Below, piece after piece: positions 43,685 to 53,524 of a stretch of DNA of 64,000 nt; the first letter of the stretch is position 1, and each line of letters begins with the position of its first letter. The DNA is from Photobacterium iliopiscarium (lineage in GTDB: Bacteria; Pseudomonadota; Gammaproteobacteria; Enterobacterales; Vibrionaceae), in assembly GCF_003026395.1 (NCBI RefSeq), contig NZ_PYOO01000001.1, positions 124,001 through 188,000 of the forward strand, read 5' to 3'. The position numbers and the translations under genes were made by a program. The notes beneath the pieces are model-generated. The model was not told where the DNA came from and searched no databases. It worked only from the letters and a program-made list of their open reading frames with translations.

Positions 43685-45017
43685 ATTCTCGTTGGAAATC
43701 ATAAACGGATCCCAAATTAAGAATACGAGTCAGTTCATCTAATGCTGTTTGTGATTCCAATAATAATGATGGGTCAACTAAATCAGCTTCTACTAATCGA
43801 TCTCTATAATGTAAATAAACCCATTCTCGTAAGCGTTTAAATAATGTAGCCGTCAGTAATACAGCAGGATTAACCGCTTGCTGTTCTTGCTCTGTTAGTA
43901 CCACTCTTAAACGTAAACATGCCGGACCCCCACCATTTTGCATACTCTGACTTAAATCAAATAAATCAACCCGGTTAATGCCACGATCTGCTTGTAGTAA
44001 CTGTTGAACATATTGCCACACTTGAGGGTTATCTCGACATTGCTGCGGTAAAATCAAACTCACATCACCATTAGGCAACGTCACTAATTGCGAATTAAAC
44101 AAATAACTACTTATCGCATCATTAACACTCACCCTATTAGCGGGTACTTCTATAATAGAAAGCCCCCCTGCCATTTTTTGTTGGAGTTGTGCATAGACGT
44201 CAGATTGATTTAAAAAAGCATATTGATGACAAAGTAACGTTTGTTGATTACCAACTGCAATAACATCATTATGAAATACACCTTGATCAATCAATAATGG
44301 ATTTTGTTGCACCATAATAACGTGCTGAGGATCTAACTGATGTAATCGCGCAATAGCAGCACTGGCCTCATAAGTTTGCCTTGCAGGATAACAAGATGGG
44401 GATGGTTGATTATGCTCAAAGCCATAACGCCCAAAAACAAACATTTCAAGCCCTTGATCTTCATGTTGCATACAAAAACGGGTGTGGTTAGCCGCACCTT
44501 CATCACCTAACTGTTCAGATGCTGGTAATGGTGGATGATGACAAAAATGATTATCGTCATTAAACATCGCTGCCAAAATACGTGCCGTTGTTTGATGTTC
44601 AATTGAACGATGAAAATGGCTCGCTAAATTCGCAGGCGTTAAATGTACACGCTTATCTTGTGTATCCGCTGATGGAGACACTGTTGCTGCGTTAGCTGCC
44701 CACATGCTGGATGCTGAATAACAACTGGTTAATAGCTTAGGTGCCTGCTGTGACGCTTGTTGTAATACAGAATAATCACTGCCACTAAAACCTAATCGAC
44801 GTAACATTTTTATATCAGGTCGCATCTGTGGCGCGATCACACCTTGAATGAGTCCTAAATCCGCTAGCGATTGCATTTTATTCAAACCTTGCAGTGCCGC
44901 ATATTTAGGATTAGAGACTTGATATTGATGAGCTAGCGAAGCAATATTACCCGCAGATAACCCACTATAATTGTGTGTCGGTCCAACTAACCCATCAAAA
45001 TTAGCTTCATATGCCAT
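43683..45017 (-). CDS. astB: N-succinylarginine dihydrolase
   Basis: A 444-residue guanidino-modifying enzyme that converts N2-succinylarginine to N2-succinylornithine, CO2 and ammonia in the AST arginine-degradation pathway. Family features: N-terminal [18 protein letters not shown], the glutamate/histidine active-site region [11 protein letters not shown], and the C-terminal cysteine context [13 protein letters not shown]. Length matches E. coli AstB (447). It stands alone; the other ast genes are not in this window. Confidence 0.96.
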   Translation of the reverse strand: MAYEANFDGLVGPTHNYSGLSAGNIASLAHQYQVSNPKYAALQGLNKMQSLADLGLIQGVIAPQMRPDIKMLRRLGFSGSDYSVLQQASQQAPKLLTSCYSASSMWAANAATVSPSADTQDKRVHLTPANLASHFHRSIEHQTTARILAAMFNDDNHFCHHPPLPASEQLGDEGAANHTRFCMQHEDQGLEMFVFGRYGFEHNQPSPSCYPARQTYEASAAIARLHQLDPQHVIMVQQNPLLIDQGVFHNDVIAVGNQQTLLCHQYAFLNQSDVYAQLQQKMAGGLSIIEVPANRVSVNDAISSYLFNSQLVTLPNGDVSLILPQQCRDNPQVWQYVQQLLQADRGINRVDLFDLSQSMQNGGGPACLRLRVVLTEQEQQAVNPAVLLTATLFKRLREWVYLHYRDRLVEADLVDPSLLLESQTALDELTRILNLGSVYDFQRE

Positions 45018-45350
45018 CAGCTATTTCCTCCATGATCAATATGAGGTCAGTATTTCTATTATAGCCTGTACCTATTAAATTAATTTCAGCCTCAGTTAAG
45101 AACTGATGGTTTATTATAATCATAAGTAATATTTAGCGACGTTGGTTGCGATTACCTGCCTTGATTTATAAAAATCGAAAAAAACGCCATTTAATTATTG
45201 CGTAATAGCATCAACATCCTTTAAAATTAACTCATCCGATGAGTCTTATAAGTATTTGTTATAAAAAATACCAGTTGTACTACTGTAAATAATAGCTACA
45301 ATGCCCTGCCCCAAACCAAAGTGTGGCATTTCAAACTAAGGTTATGCTCT
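45018..45350. other. Intergenic region, 333 bp
   Basis: Divergent region between astB and the MaoC gene. A short palindrome ACTCATC-C-GATGAGT at 45229-45243 could be a regulator operator. No ORF. Confidence 0.4.
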
Positions 45351-46040
45351 ATGAAAGTAAAAGTAGTCGATTTTATCAAACGTAAACGTGAAGTGTTATC
45401 ACATCACCAGTTTGAATTTAAAGACTGGCTATCACCATCAATTCGTGATTATTGGATCGAATTTCTCAATAAGGCTAATAGCAGCCACTTTGCAACTTGG
45501 GTAAAAGATCATAACCTTGTATCAATATCTAATGGTGACACAGTATCTGAACCCATTGAGATTGAAATGCATCCTGAAGCAACCAAAGTCATGAATGAAC
45601 TCACTGCATCATTAGGTGAAGAAATCCATGTTGGTGAATGGTTAACTGTTGATCAATTACGTATTAATAATTTTGCTAATGTGACAGACGATCATCAATG
45701 GATCCATACTGATCCAGAAAAAGCAGCGGCAGAATCTCCTTTTAAAACAACCATTGCTCATGGTTTTTTAACGCTTTCACTCCTCTCTGTATTAACAGAA
45801 AGTGTTGATCCTGCAAGTCCCAAATTTCCATCTGCAAAAATGACCGTTAATTATGGCTTAAATCAAGTTCGATTCCCTTACCCAGTTAAATCTGGCGTGA
45901 ATATTCGTGCAAGAACAAAAATTCAATCCGTAACACCGATTAAACGTGGCCTAGAAATAGTACAAGAAATTACCGTTGAAATCGAAGGCTGCCGTCGTCC
46001 TGCCTGTGTTGCTGAATCAGTGATGCGCCTTTATTTTTAA
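45351..46040 (+). CDS. MaoC-family dehydratase (hotdog fold)
   Basis: A 229-residue MaoC-like (R)-enoyl-CoA hydratase. The start MKVKVVDFIK is set 10 codons inside the longest frame, after AAGG. The catalytic pattern is clear: NFANVTDDHQWIHTDPEKA (Asp/His pair) and TIAHGFLTLSLL. An extra N-terminal helical region (about 1-80) precedes the hotdog domain. It may hydrate enoyl-CoA esters in fatty-acid or polyhydroxyalkanoate metabolism. Ends at a strong terminator. Confidence 0.87.
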   Translation: MKVKVVDFIKRKREVLSHHQFEFKDWLSPSIRDYWIEFLNKANSSHFATWVKDHNLVSISNGDTVSEPIEIEMHPEATKVMNELTASLGEEIHVGEWLTVDQLRINNFANVTDDHQWIHTDPEKAAAESPFKTTIAHGFLTLSLLSVLTESVDPASPKFPSAKMTVNYGLNQVRFPYPVKSGVNIRARTKIQSVTPIKRGLEIVQEITVEIEGCRRPACVAESVMRLYF

Positions 46041-46073
46041 TTGATTGTTAATTAATACCCCTTATTAAAAAAA

Positions 46074-46089
46074 AGCCGATACGTCGGCT
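46074..46089 (+). terminator. Intrinsic terminator after the MaoC gene
   Basis: AGCCGA / TCGGCT with a TACG loop, preceded by an A-run and followed by seven T. Confidence 0.88.
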
Positions 46090-46140
46090 TTTTTTATTCA
46101 TAACAGTAAAATATAAGAGCATAAAGCAACCTTTAATTCA

Positions 46141-46203
46141 TTAGGTTAACTCGTTTACTTATCGTAACCACCATTAATGTAAACCTAACTTTTCATTAAT
46201 GGT
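46141..46203 (+). promoter_or_regulatory. Overlapping stems upstream of a small membrane-protein gene
   Basis: ACCATTAATG (46170-46179) pairs perfectly with 46194-46203. TTAGGTTAAC (46141-46150) pairs with 46179-46188 with one mismatch. The arms cross, so the two are alternative or pseudoknotted. The next start codon is 60 bases away. Confidence 0.4.
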
Positions 46204-46262
46204 TATTTACCTACAGAAGAAGACTGGTATGGTAGCCGAACATTTTTTGGCTGGGTATCATT

Positions 46263-46382
46263 ATGAACAAGTGGATAAAATTTATTCCCCTCATTTTATT
46301 GATTGGCTACTTCATCACTTATGATGTATTTAACCAAACAAGTCAACCGACACCAACAGAACAAACAACGAACAATCAGTAA
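46263..46382 (+). CDS. Small membrane protein, 39 aa
   Basis: A 39-residue ORF. It begins MNKWIKFIPLILLIGYFITY, a single basic-then-hydrophobic membrane segment, and continues with a short Thr/Gln/Pro-rich polar tail ending in TTNNQ. This is the shape of many real small membrane proteins. The ribosome-binding site is only GGG about 8 bases before the ATG. No family recognised. It is flanked by structured RNA upstream and by an unannotated 300-bp stretch downstream. Confidence 0.5.
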   Translation: MNKWIKFIPLILLIGYFITYDVFNQTSQPTPTEQTTNNQ

Positions 46383-46826
46383 CTAATCTAGTTCGACATA
46401 ATATTTTCATATCATATATAGATTAGAGGTAGCATGGTGATCAATCCATGCTCTTACTGATTATTATTTATCATCTCCCCTCCTCCTTACTATTCTCACA
46501 CCACACAACTCACCATAACCATTTACTTATTCGTTACATTAATCGCAGTAACCAACAACAAATAGTAACCTTACCTTGCAATTATCGCTGTTTTCATTCC
46601 AAATTTGTGATGCTATTCTCATTTCATGATCTAGAAAACAACAAAATTCTCTAGGCGAGCCATAATTAAAAACATGTTACCAAATCACATTTGTTCCAGT
46701 TTATAGGATGTGATTTGGTTTTTTTATACTAACGCTTTCCAACAACATCTTTTGTTTTATATTGTCTGCTTTACCTCTTTCACATCACAAGGTAAATTCA
46801 TTGCATCCACATTTAGTCAGGTATGC
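46383..46826. other. Region between small membrane protein and lplA, 444 bp
   Basis: No convincing protein gene: the 68-codon frame at 46448 is low-complexity and has no ribosome-binding site. A strong terminator occupies 46679-46726, so some transcript ends here. Confidence 0.5.
46679..46726 (+). terminator. Strong intrinsic terminator upstream of lplA
   Basis: A perfect 12-bp stem ACCAAATCACAT / ATGTGATTTGGT with a 17-base loop, followed by seven T. It lies 100 bp before the lplA start, on the same strand. Confidence 0.88.
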
Positions 46827-47849
46827 ATGATGTCGCCAAAAATTAGAGTACTGATTTCAGACTCAACTAACCCATGGTTCAACCTTGCTGTTGAAGATGC
46901 TATTTTCCGAACAATGTCCCCTCATCAACGGGTGTTATTTTTATGGCGCAATGACAATACAGTTGTTATTGGTCGAGCACAAAACCCATGGAAAGAATGT
47001 AATACACTAAAAATGGAACAAGATGGCATTACGTTAGCACGTCGCCAAAGTGGTGGTGGTACAGTCTTCCATGATCTTGGCAATACTAACTTTACTTTTA
47101 TGGCAGGAAAGCCTGATTACAATAAAACAGTATCAACTGAAATTGTACTTACCGCGCTAAAACAATTAGGTATAAAAGGAAAAGCAACGGGTCGTAATGA
47201 TTTAGTTGTAGAAGATATTGAAGGAGAGCGTAAGTTTTCAGGCTCAGCATACCGCGAAACAATGGATCGTGGGTTTCACCATGGCACATTATTATTGAGT
47301 GCGGATTTAACTCAACTGGCAAATTACCTTAACCCAGATAAAAAGAAACTTGCGGCAAAAGGGATCACCTCAGTACGTTCACGCGTAACAAATCTCAATC
47401 AAATAGTCGCAAATATTGATCATAAAATGGTGTGTGATGCCATTATTAAGACGTTTTGTGATTACTATAATGAACATGCTCAAGCTGAACATATTTCACC
47501 ACAAGCATTGCCTGAATTAGCCGGTTTTAATGAAACCTTTGCTAAGTTTAGCCGTTGGGACTGGAATTTTGGTAACACACCACAGTTCACACATAGCTTA
47601 GATGAACGTTTTACTTGGGGAGGAATAGAGCTACACCTTGATGTTAATAAAGGTGTGATCACTGAAGTGAAACTATTTACGGACAGTCTTGATCCCGCAC
47701 CGTTAGAATTATTAGAACAGCGATTACTCAATCTGCCTTATAATACAGCTGCCATTACAACAGCTATCAATAACTTATCCATTGAATATCCGTACCATAA
47801 TGATGTATTGATGGATATTGATAAATGGTTACAAAATACGGTTAATTAA
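46827..47849 (+). CDS. lplA: Lipoate-protein ligase A
   Basis: A 340-residue enzyme that activates free lipoate with ATP and attaches it to the E2 and H proteins. The start is [20 protein letters not shown]; the 39 codons before it are unrelated to the family. Motifs: [39 protein letters not shown] and the lysine region KFSGSAYRE. The C-terminal accessory domain is present (to 338 in E. coli LplA). The strong terminator 100 bp upstream suggests the start of transcription is either below it or controlled by read-through. Confidence 0.93.
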   Translation: MMSPKIRVLISDSTNPWFNLAVEDAIFRTMSPHQRVLFLWRNDNTVVIGRAQNPWKECNTLKMEQDGITLARRQSGGGTVFHDLGNTNFTFMAGKPDYNKTVSTEIVLTALKQLGIKGKATGRNDLVVEDIEGERKFSGSAYRETMDRGFHHGTLLLSADLTQLANYLNPDKKKLAAKGITSVRSRVTNLNQIVANIDHKMVCDAIIKTFCDYYNEHAQAEHISPQALPELAGFNETFAKFSRWDWNFGNTPQFTHSLDERFTWGGIELHLDVNKGVITEVKLFTDSLDPAPLELLEQRLLNLPYNTAAITTAINNLSIEYPYHNDVLMDIDKWLQNTVN

Positions 47850-47859
47850 TCTTATTAGC

Positions 47860-47890
47860 ATTACAATAAAAAAATCATTGTATTGTAATG
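47860..47890 (+). terminator. Hairpin after lplA
   Basis: CATTACAATA / TATTGTAATG, a 10-bp stem 10 bases after the lplA stop. No T-run; weak terminator. Confidence 0.5.
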
Positions 47891-47894
47891 GCAT

Positions 47895-47930
47895 AATAAC
47901 AAGACCGCTTTAATCATCGGTCTTGTTATT
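47895..47930 (-). terminator. Hairpin downstream of fieF
   Basis: A perfect 13-bp stem AATAACAAGACCG / CGGTCTTGTTATT with no T-run on the minus strand and A-run on the plus. It closes the convergent lplA-fieF junction. Confidence 0.65.
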
Positions 47931-47943
47931 AAAAAAACCTATT

Positions 47944-48876
47944 TTATAATTCCTTTTTATCACCACAATCATCGCAACATGGATTTAGCATTCGCTCTTG
48001 ACAATTATATGGCTCAATATGAATAATAATATCGGCAACTTCATCTAATTCATTTAATAAATGTGTTGTGAATTTTTCGGTAATATTATGTGCACGGTCA
48101 ACTGTCATTTCAGGATCAACCAGTAAATGAAAATCTAATAAAATAATACTGCCTGTACGACGACTTCTTATCTCATGAACTTCTTTAATATCTTTATCTT
48201 CAGCTGCATATGCTTGAATTTGTTTTTCAATATCAGAATCAGCGTTAGCTTCAGTCAATTCTAAAATGGCAGGCCATAGTATTTCAAATGATGCTTTGAG
48301 TATCATCGCTGTCACAATTAAAGCGGCAATTTGATCTAAATAATGGAATGTGGGGAAAAAGTAGTTTGCAATCACTGCAATAGCAACCGGCAGTGAGCTT
48401 AATGCGTCTGAACGATGGTGCCACGCATTAGCATATAAAGCTCGACTATTGATTTTTTTAGCTTGAATAACTGTCCAACGATACAGCACTTCTTTGACAA
48501 CAATAGATATCACAGCTGCGCTAAACGCTAACATACCCGGTTCTGAGTGTGATTTACTGTTGATTGAATGTAATGAATCCCAGCCAATGCCAATACCTAC
48601 AATAGCCAAGATAAAACCAATAAAAATATTAGTTAACGTCTCAAAACGACCATGACCATAAGGGTGCTCTTTATCGGCGGGTGCTGTCCAATAACGCGAT
48701 CCAATTAGAATAGCCGTATCAGTTACCAAGTCAGAAAAACTGTGTACACCATCGGCAATAAGTGCCTGACTACCCGTAAGTTTACCGATAGTAATTTTTA
48801 TAAATGCTAAAGCAATGTTTGCAATAGACCCAACCCAGGTCACTTTCTGAATTAACTTAACTGCCGTTTTAGACAT
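47944..48876 (-). CDS. fieF: Cation-efflux protein FieF (CDF family)
   Basis: A 310-residue cation diffusion facilitator that exports Fe2+/Zn2+ in exchange for protons. It has six hydrophobic segments; metal residues are in GVHSFSDLVTD (helix 2) and HHRSDALSSLPV (helix 5, H/D pairs). The cytosolic C-terminal domain ends with a histidine/cysteine pattern (MLNPCCDDCGDKKEL). E. coli FieF is 300 aa. A Fur-box-like element lies upstream near 48908. Confidence 0.93.
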   Translation of the reverse strand: MSKTAVKLIQKVTWVGSIANIALAFIKITIGKLTGSQALIADGVHSFSDLVTDTAILIGSRYWTAPADKEHPYGHGRFETLTNIFIGFILAIVGIGIGWDSLHSINSKSHSEPGMLAFSAAVISIVVKEVLYRWTVIQAKKINSRALYANAWHHRSDALSSLPVAIAVIANYFFPTFHYLDQIAALIVTAMILKASFEILWPAILELTEANADSDIEKQIQAYAAEDKDIKEVHEIRSRRTGSIILLDFHLLVDPEMTVDRAHNITEKFTTHLLNELDEVADIIIHIEPYNCQERMLNPCCDDCGDKKEL

Positions 48877-48905
48877 AACGCCCCATAAAAAAGGAAAAAT
48901 GGATT

Positions 48906-48924
48906 CGATTATGATAACGAATTT
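48906..48924. promoter_or_regulatory. Possible Fur box upstream of fieF
   Basis: GATTATGATAACGAATTTA shares about 12 positions with the Fur consensus GATAATGATAATCATTATC, 30-50 bp upstream of fieF. Weak call. Confidence 0.3.
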
Positions 48925-48952
48925 AACTCATTAAATGTGATCTTTTTTATAT

Positions 48953-49558
48953 TTATAACGACTTTATTGTGTCATTTGAAATGCCATGATAACAATGACA
49001 ATTAATCGTATGATCATTCACCATTCCAACAGCTTGCATAAAAGCATAACAGGTTATATTACCAATAAACTTAAACCCATGCTGTTTTAAAAATTGACTC
49101 AAAGCCAATGATTCGACAGTAGTAACCGGCACTTGATCTTTTGAAGACCACTGGTTTAATTGAGGTTTATGGTTAACAAATTGCCAGAGTGGCGTTGCTA
49201 AATTACCGTATTGACGTTGTAACGCTTGGGCTGCGCGTGCATTCGTAAACACTGAACGTAACTTACTACGGTGCCTAACGACATCATACGTTGCTATAAT
49301 TTCAGTTATTCGCGTTTCAATATCTTGATCACTATAAGACGCCAGTGTATCAATATCATACCCCTCAAAGGCTTCTTTATAACTCGCTCTCTTTTTTAGA
49401 ATGGTATACCAATTAAGCCCTGCTTGAGCGCCTTCTAATGTTAAAAATTCGAATAAATAACAATCATTTTTATTCACCACACCCCACTCATTATCATGAT
49501 ATTGTCCTTCTAACTCCGAGTGGGAAGCCCAATAACAACGTGTTTTTAGCTCTGTCAT
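48953..49558 (-). CDS. tag: DNA-3-methyladenine glycosylase I
   Basis: A 201-residue constitutive base-excision enzyme that removes 3-methyladenine. Characteristic Tag motifs: CYWASHSELEGQYHDNEWGV at the N-terminus, LEGAQAGLNWYTIL, and the zinc-snap at the C-terminus (AVGMVNDHTINCHCYH). Length matches E. coli Tag (187). Same strand as fieF, 76 bases upstream of it, but a possible Fur box sits in that gap, so the genes may be separately controlled. Confidence 0.95.
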   Translation of the reverse strand: MTELKTRCYWASHSELEGQYHDNEWGVVNKNDCYLFEFLTLEGAQAGLNWYTILKKRASYKEAFEGYDIDTLASYSDQDIETRITEIIATYDVVRHRSKLRSVFTNARAAQALQRQYGNLATPLWQFVNHKPQLNQWSSKDQVPVTTVESLALSQFLKQHGFKFIGNITCYAFMQAVGMVNDHTINCHCYHGISNDTIKSL

Positions 49559-49801
49559 ACCAACCTCATTAATAATAGTAATATTTATAAATGTTTGTTT
49601 TATTAATAAGTATACCTAAAATTATATCCATTTAATCTTAATTTATTTTAATCTGAGTTATTCGCAAGCATCATTATTACTTCAAAACACTTATCTACAT
49701 CACATTATCTATATTAACTATCAATATGTAGTTTTAGTTTAGTTTCTTTACGTCATACTAATGATGTCTATAGCATAGATAGGTTCATTAAGGGATTAAG
49801 T

Positions 49802-50074
49802 ATGAAAAATATTGCGGAATTTATCGCACAAATAGAAAATGATAAATGCACATACAATGCTTGGGTATATGCAAAAGAAGGATGCTATAAACAATTACAG
49901 TGTAGTGATACTAAGAATTGTTATTCATACCTCAGGGAAATGGTTGAATACCATTTACAAATTGTAATTGAATTGAACAACAATAAACTCGATAGTTATT
50001 TATTATTATCCGAAATTAATGTTGTAACTCATATTGCATTTAATAATCAAAAAGTTATCGCGATTGCTGCATAA
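49802..50074 (+). CDS. Hypothetical protein, 90 aa
   Basis: A 90-residue cytosolic protein with four cysteines (C17, C28, C34, C40) and aromatic residues clustered in the first half, and an aliphatic C-terminus. No signal peptide. The ATG is preceded by AAGGG about 8 bases upstream. Followed directly by a terminator, so it is monocistronic. No family recognised. Confidence 0.6.
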   Translation: MKNIAEFIAQIENDKCTYNAWVYAKEGCYKQLQCSDTKNCYSYLREMVEYHLQIVIELNNNKLDSYLLLSEINVVTHIAFNNQKVIAIAA

Positions 50075-50124
50075 ATAATCAAAACTAATAATGAAAAATA
50101 TTGGCTAGCTTACCATTATAATAA

Positions 50125-50148
50125 AAACAGATCATAGGGTCTGTTTTT
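50125..50148 (+). terminator. Intrinsic terminator
   Basis: AAACAGA / TCTGTTT stem, eight-base loop, then a T-run. Confidence 0.8.
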
Positions 50149-50291
50149 TTTATCTTACTGTCACCATGGAATATCTTATAACTAAATGTAATTAAAGCCA
50201 ACAATCACATATGCTCTTTGTTGGCTATAATAAACGTCTTTAATTATAAAACAAATCTTAATTTATAAAAAAGCGACATGCATCGAAAGCT

Positions 50292-50606
50292 TTATTGTAT
50301 TTTTGACAAATTATATAGCATGACTTCTTTCCCGGCTTCACAAGCCGAATAACCTTGTTGCCAACCATCTGTAAACTGTATTGATCGATTCTCTAACGTT
50401 ATATCTTGATTATAGCTATACCCTGCTACTTTGGCTTTTGCCAATGCAGATTCACAGCCTTGGTTATAACCATAATGATAAATGCTGTTGTATTTAACGT
50501 CACTTATATATTCACCGGGTAAAAATCGCATCTCACCGTCATTCGTATGCGTACAGCCAACAACTAATAATGCCATGCTACATATGGCTATCATTTTAGG
50601 TTGCAT
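50292..50606 (-). CDS. Small lipoprotein, 104 aa
   Basis: A 104-residue lipoprotein. The start MQPKMIAICSM at 50606 follows GGAG by about 5 bases; the longer frame is not supported. Lipobox LLVVGC gives C18. The mature part is Tyr/Gly-rich, with YHYGYNQGCESALAKAK and DGWQQGYSACEAG. These look like two related helical units, each with Gly-Tyr/Gly-Cys and an alanine. Two cysteines could be disulfide-bonded. No function recognised. It lies downstream of secF on the same strand but after a strong terminator. Confidence 0.65.
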   Translation of the reverse strand: MQPKMIAICSMALLVVGCTHTNDGEMRFLPGEYISDVKYNSIYHYGYNQGCESALAKAKVAGYSYNQDITLENRSIQFTDGWQQGYSACEAGKEVMLYNLSKIQ

Positions 50607-50706
50607 GTTATCTCCTTTATCATGCTTATTTAACTCTTTTTCAGTGTAGCAATAATTTGTATTTATAACTAAAAATAAACCTATCTCTTCGAGCCAATAC
50701 AAAAAA

Positions 50707-50728
50707 ACGCCAGCATGACTGCTGGCGT
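50707..50728 (-). terminator. secF terminator
   Basis: A perfect 9-bp GC-rich stem ACGCCAGCA / TGCTGGCGT; on the minus strand followed by seven T. Confidence 0.92.
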
Positions 50729-50762
50729 CTATTACTTACTATTAACAATGTATCGTTAGCGA

Positions 50763-51665
50763 TTAAGGATCTTGTGACTCAGGTTTTGGTAAGTAGTGTT
50801 CAGGTTTTAAGCCTAAGAATTCAGGAAGTAGAGTACCTACTGAAATCGATGACCATGTACCTGTTAATACACCAATAAACATCGCAATAGAGAAACCTTG
50901 CAATGATGAACCACCTAACAGCCATAATGAACTGATCGTCATCAACGTCGTACCTGATGTCACCATCGTACGTGAGAACGTCGCAATAATTGCTTCATTA
51001 TTGGTTGCTTCAATATCTTGCTTTGGTTTCGCAATCAAAAGCTCACGAATACGGTCGGCAATAACAATCGAGTCATTCAATGAGTAACCCAAGATTGCCA
51101 AGATCGCCGCAAGTACTGTTAAGTTAAACTCCATTTGCGTCATGGCAAAGAAACCAACAGCTAAAATAACATCGTGCATTAGGGCAAGTAATGCACCCGC
51201 AGCAAGACGCCATTCAAAACGGTAACTTAGGTAACCAAGAATACAAAGCATTGTCACCAATAATGCTAAACCACCTTGTGATGCCATTTCAGCACCCACT
51301 TGTGGTCCAACAATACTAGTATTTAATACTTGTACTTGTGCATGTAGCGGCTCAAGTACTTGAATGATGTCTGGGTAAGTTACCCCTTTCGGTGGTACGG
51401 CGTAGCGTAGAATCCAACGGCCAGGTTCATCTGCCGCAATTGCCACAACATCTTGCTTAAAACCAGCATCCATCAATGGTTCAATTTCACTGCTAGTGAT
51501 TTGACTGTTCATCTGAATTTCACTAACAACACCGCCAGTAAAATCAAGACCCCAGTTTAAACCACGAATACAGATGAAGCTGATCGAGATAACCATTAGC
51601 GCAATTGACACGATACCGGTCATATAACGCAATTTAGTTAAGTGTGTAATAATCCAATTTTTCAT
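50763..51665 (-). CDS. secF: Protein translocase subunit SecF (second SecDF copy type)
   Basis: A 300-residue RND-type membrane subunit that with SecD pulls exported proteins through the Sec channel using ion-motive force. Motifs: GLNWGLDFTGGVV at the N-terminus, GYLSYRFEWRLAAGA in the middle, and the paired GYSLNDSIVIADRIRE. It has about six hydrophobic segments. Its start is 4 bases from the secD stop. No yajC or tgt is beside it; a VemP-like ORF precedes secD instead, which is the layout of the Vibrio secDF2 locus. Confidence 0.95.
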   Translation of the reverse strand: MKNWIITHLTKLRYMTGIVSIALMVISISFICIRGLNWGLDFTGGVVSEIQMNSQITSSEIEPLMDAGFKQDVVAIAADEPGRWILRYAVPPKGVTYPDIIQVLEPLHAQVQVLNTSIVGPQVGAEMASQGGLALLVTMLCILGYLSYRFEWRLAAGALLALMHDVILAVGFFAMTQMEFNLTVLAAILAILGYSLNDSIVIADRIRELLIAKPKQDIEATNNEAIIATFSRTMVTSGTTLMTISSLWLLGGSSLQGFSIAMFIGVLTGTWSSISVGTLLPEFLGLKPEHYLPKPESQDP

Positions 51666-51669
51666 TGCG

Positions 51670-53484
51670 TTAAACCCTTACATCTCGACGAGAATCACGA
51701 CCCCAAACCAAGTTAATAATGGCACGGGAAGTAAATATACCAGTGAACATACTGGTTAGAAGACCTAGACCTAACGTCAATGCAAAGCCTTGAATTGGAC
51801 CATTACCGATTGAGTAAAGAACCACTGCGGTGATCATAGTTGTAAAGTTGGCATCGAAAATAGTACCAAATGCGCTACTGAAACCACGATCAATTGCTTG
51901 AGCAAAACTGCGCCCATCTCGAACCATATCGCGGATACGTTCAAAAATAAGCACGTTGGTATCAACTGCCATACCGACGGTCAATACCAGACCCGCAATA
52001 CCCGGCAAGGTTAATACCGCCCCTGGAATCAAGGCGATTAAACCGAAAAGCATGATCATGTTAGTAATCAATGCAATGTTTGCAACCCAACCTAAGCGAC
52101 GGTACCACAATGCCATAAAGACAAGTGTTACGCCTAAACCTAATGCTAGAGCAGCAAAACCATTCTTAATGTTTTCAGCACCCAATGTTGGACCAATTGT
52201 ACGCTCTTCAACGATAGTAACCGGTGCAGTTAATGAACCTGCACGTAGTAATAACGCCAATTGTTGCGCATCAGCCAATGAACCTGCACCCGTAATACGG
52301 AAACGGCTACCTAGTTGAGTTTGAATTGTCGCAACACTGATGATCTTGTTGGTTTGTACTGTTTGACCTTTCGCGTTACGAGTATATTCGCTAAACGAAG
52401 TCGCCATTGGTTGACCCACGTTATTACGTGAGAAATCTGACATCATGCTGCCACCAGCACTGTCTAAGGTAATATTAACCTCAGGAGAACCCATCTCACC
52501 CATGCTCGCACGTGCATCGATAATATGATCACCTGTTAATACTGGCTTACGGCTAACACGTACAGGACGACCATCTTTGTCGTCAATGATCATTGTGCTA
52601 CCTGTACCTTCTTGCTTAACAGCGTAGAAAGCCAAACTTGCCGTTGCACCAATAACGTTTTTCGCTGCTGCTGGATCTTGTACACCAGGAAGCTCGATAC
52701 GAATACGGTTTTCACCTTGGCGCTGTACAGATGCTTCTGTAATACCAAGTTGCTCAATACGACCACGCATAGTTTGCAAGTTCTGCTGTACGGTTAGGTT
52801 ACGCAGATTGGTTTGCTCATCTTCACGCATAGACAATACTAAGTTATCGCCTTCGCCATTCTTCGCTTGCCATTGTGGATATTGAGTACGAAGGTATGTA
52901 CGAATTTTATCATTCGCTTCTTCACTTGGCAGACGCACAATAACTTGGTTGCTCTTGGTCATTTCTGAACGTGCAGCACGAATATCTTGCTTACGGAAAT
53001 CACCACGAAGATCATCAGTCAGCTGCTGGGCATGCTGCTTATAAACTTCTTTCATATCAACATCAAGTAAGAACTGCACACCACCACGTAGATCAAGACC
53101 TAACTTAATAGGCTCAAAACCTAGGCCTAATAGCCATTTTGGTGCTGCGGGTTCTAATGCTAACGTTAAACGATCTTCATTATGAATAATGCTGTTTAAC
53201 GCTTCTTTAGTGTTGGTTTGTTCTTTGGTTGAATTAACCACCACAATCGTGCGAGTTGGCTGCTGTTCAATAGTTTTGGCTTCAATGCCTTTTTCTTTTA
53301 GAACACGTTGAATCTCAAAAGGTGTTGGCATTACGCCGCCTTTCGCACTAATTTGTACTGCTGCATTTTCGCCATACCACGTCGGAATAGCACTAAGCAA
53401 CATAATCGAGACCGTCACAATTAACACAACATATTTCCATGCTGAGTAATGATTCAGAATCTGTTTATTATTCTTTTTTCTCAT
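51670..53484 (-). CDS. secD: Protein translocase subunit SecD (secD2-type)
   Basis: A 605-residue translocon-assisting membrane protein. The start MRKKNNKQILN is chosen over a TTG 19 codons upstream, which would lie inside a hairpin. Features: one N-terminal membrane segment, a large periplasmic domain starting near GLDLRGGVQFL, and the C-terminal membrane block with VGMAVDTNVLIFERIRDM. Ion-coupled pulling of the pre-protein is known for the family. A 7-bp perfect hairpin lies 20 bases before the ATG, and vemP-like coding sequence lies 256 bases upstream. Confidence 0.95.
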   Translation of the reverse strand: MRKKNNKQILNHYSAWKYVVLIVTVSIMLLSAIPTWYGENAAVQISAKGGVMPTPFEIQRVLKEKGIEAKTIEQQPTRTIVVVNSTKEQTNTKEALNSIIHNEDRLTLALEPAAPKWLLGLGFEPIKLGLDLRGGVQFLLDVDMKEVYKQHAQQLTDDLRGDFRKQDIRAARSEMTKSNQVIVRLPSEEANDKIRTYLRTQYPQWQAKNGEGDNLVLSMREDEQTNLRNLTVQQNLQTMRGRIEQLGITEASVQRQGENRIRIELPGVQDPAAAKNVIGATASLAFYAVKQEGTGSTMIIDDKDGRPVRVSRKPVLTGDHIIDARASMGEMGSPEVNITLDSAGGSMMSDFSRNNVGQPMATSFSEYTRNAKGQTVQTNKIISVATIQTQLGSRFRITGAGSLADAQQLALLLRAGSLTAPVTIVEERTIGPTLGAENIKNGFAALALGLGVTLVFMALWYRRLGWVANIALITNMIMLFGLIALIPGAVLTLPGIAGLVLTVGMAVDTNVLIFERIRDMVRDGRSFAQAIDRGFSSAFGTIFDANFTTMITAVVLYSIGNGPIQGFALTLGLGLLTSMFTGIFTSRAIINLVWGRDSRRDVRV

Positions 53485-53504
53485 TATTTTAAGCCATATA
53501 TCTA

Positions 53505-53524
53505 GCAACAAATCATATTGTTGC
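53505..53524 (-). promoter_or_regulatory. Hairpin 20 bases before secD
   Basis: GCAACAA / TTGTTGC with a six-base loop. On the minus strand it lies just upstream of the secD start, where VemP-controlled unfolding of mRNA would act. No canonical Shine-Dalgarno is seen between it and the ATG. Confidence 0.5.

Noticed and set aside
46448..46654. 68-codon ORF between the small membrane gene and lplA
   Set aside because: Low-complexity His/Leu sequence, no ribosome-binding site, and ends just before a terminator; unlikely to be coding.
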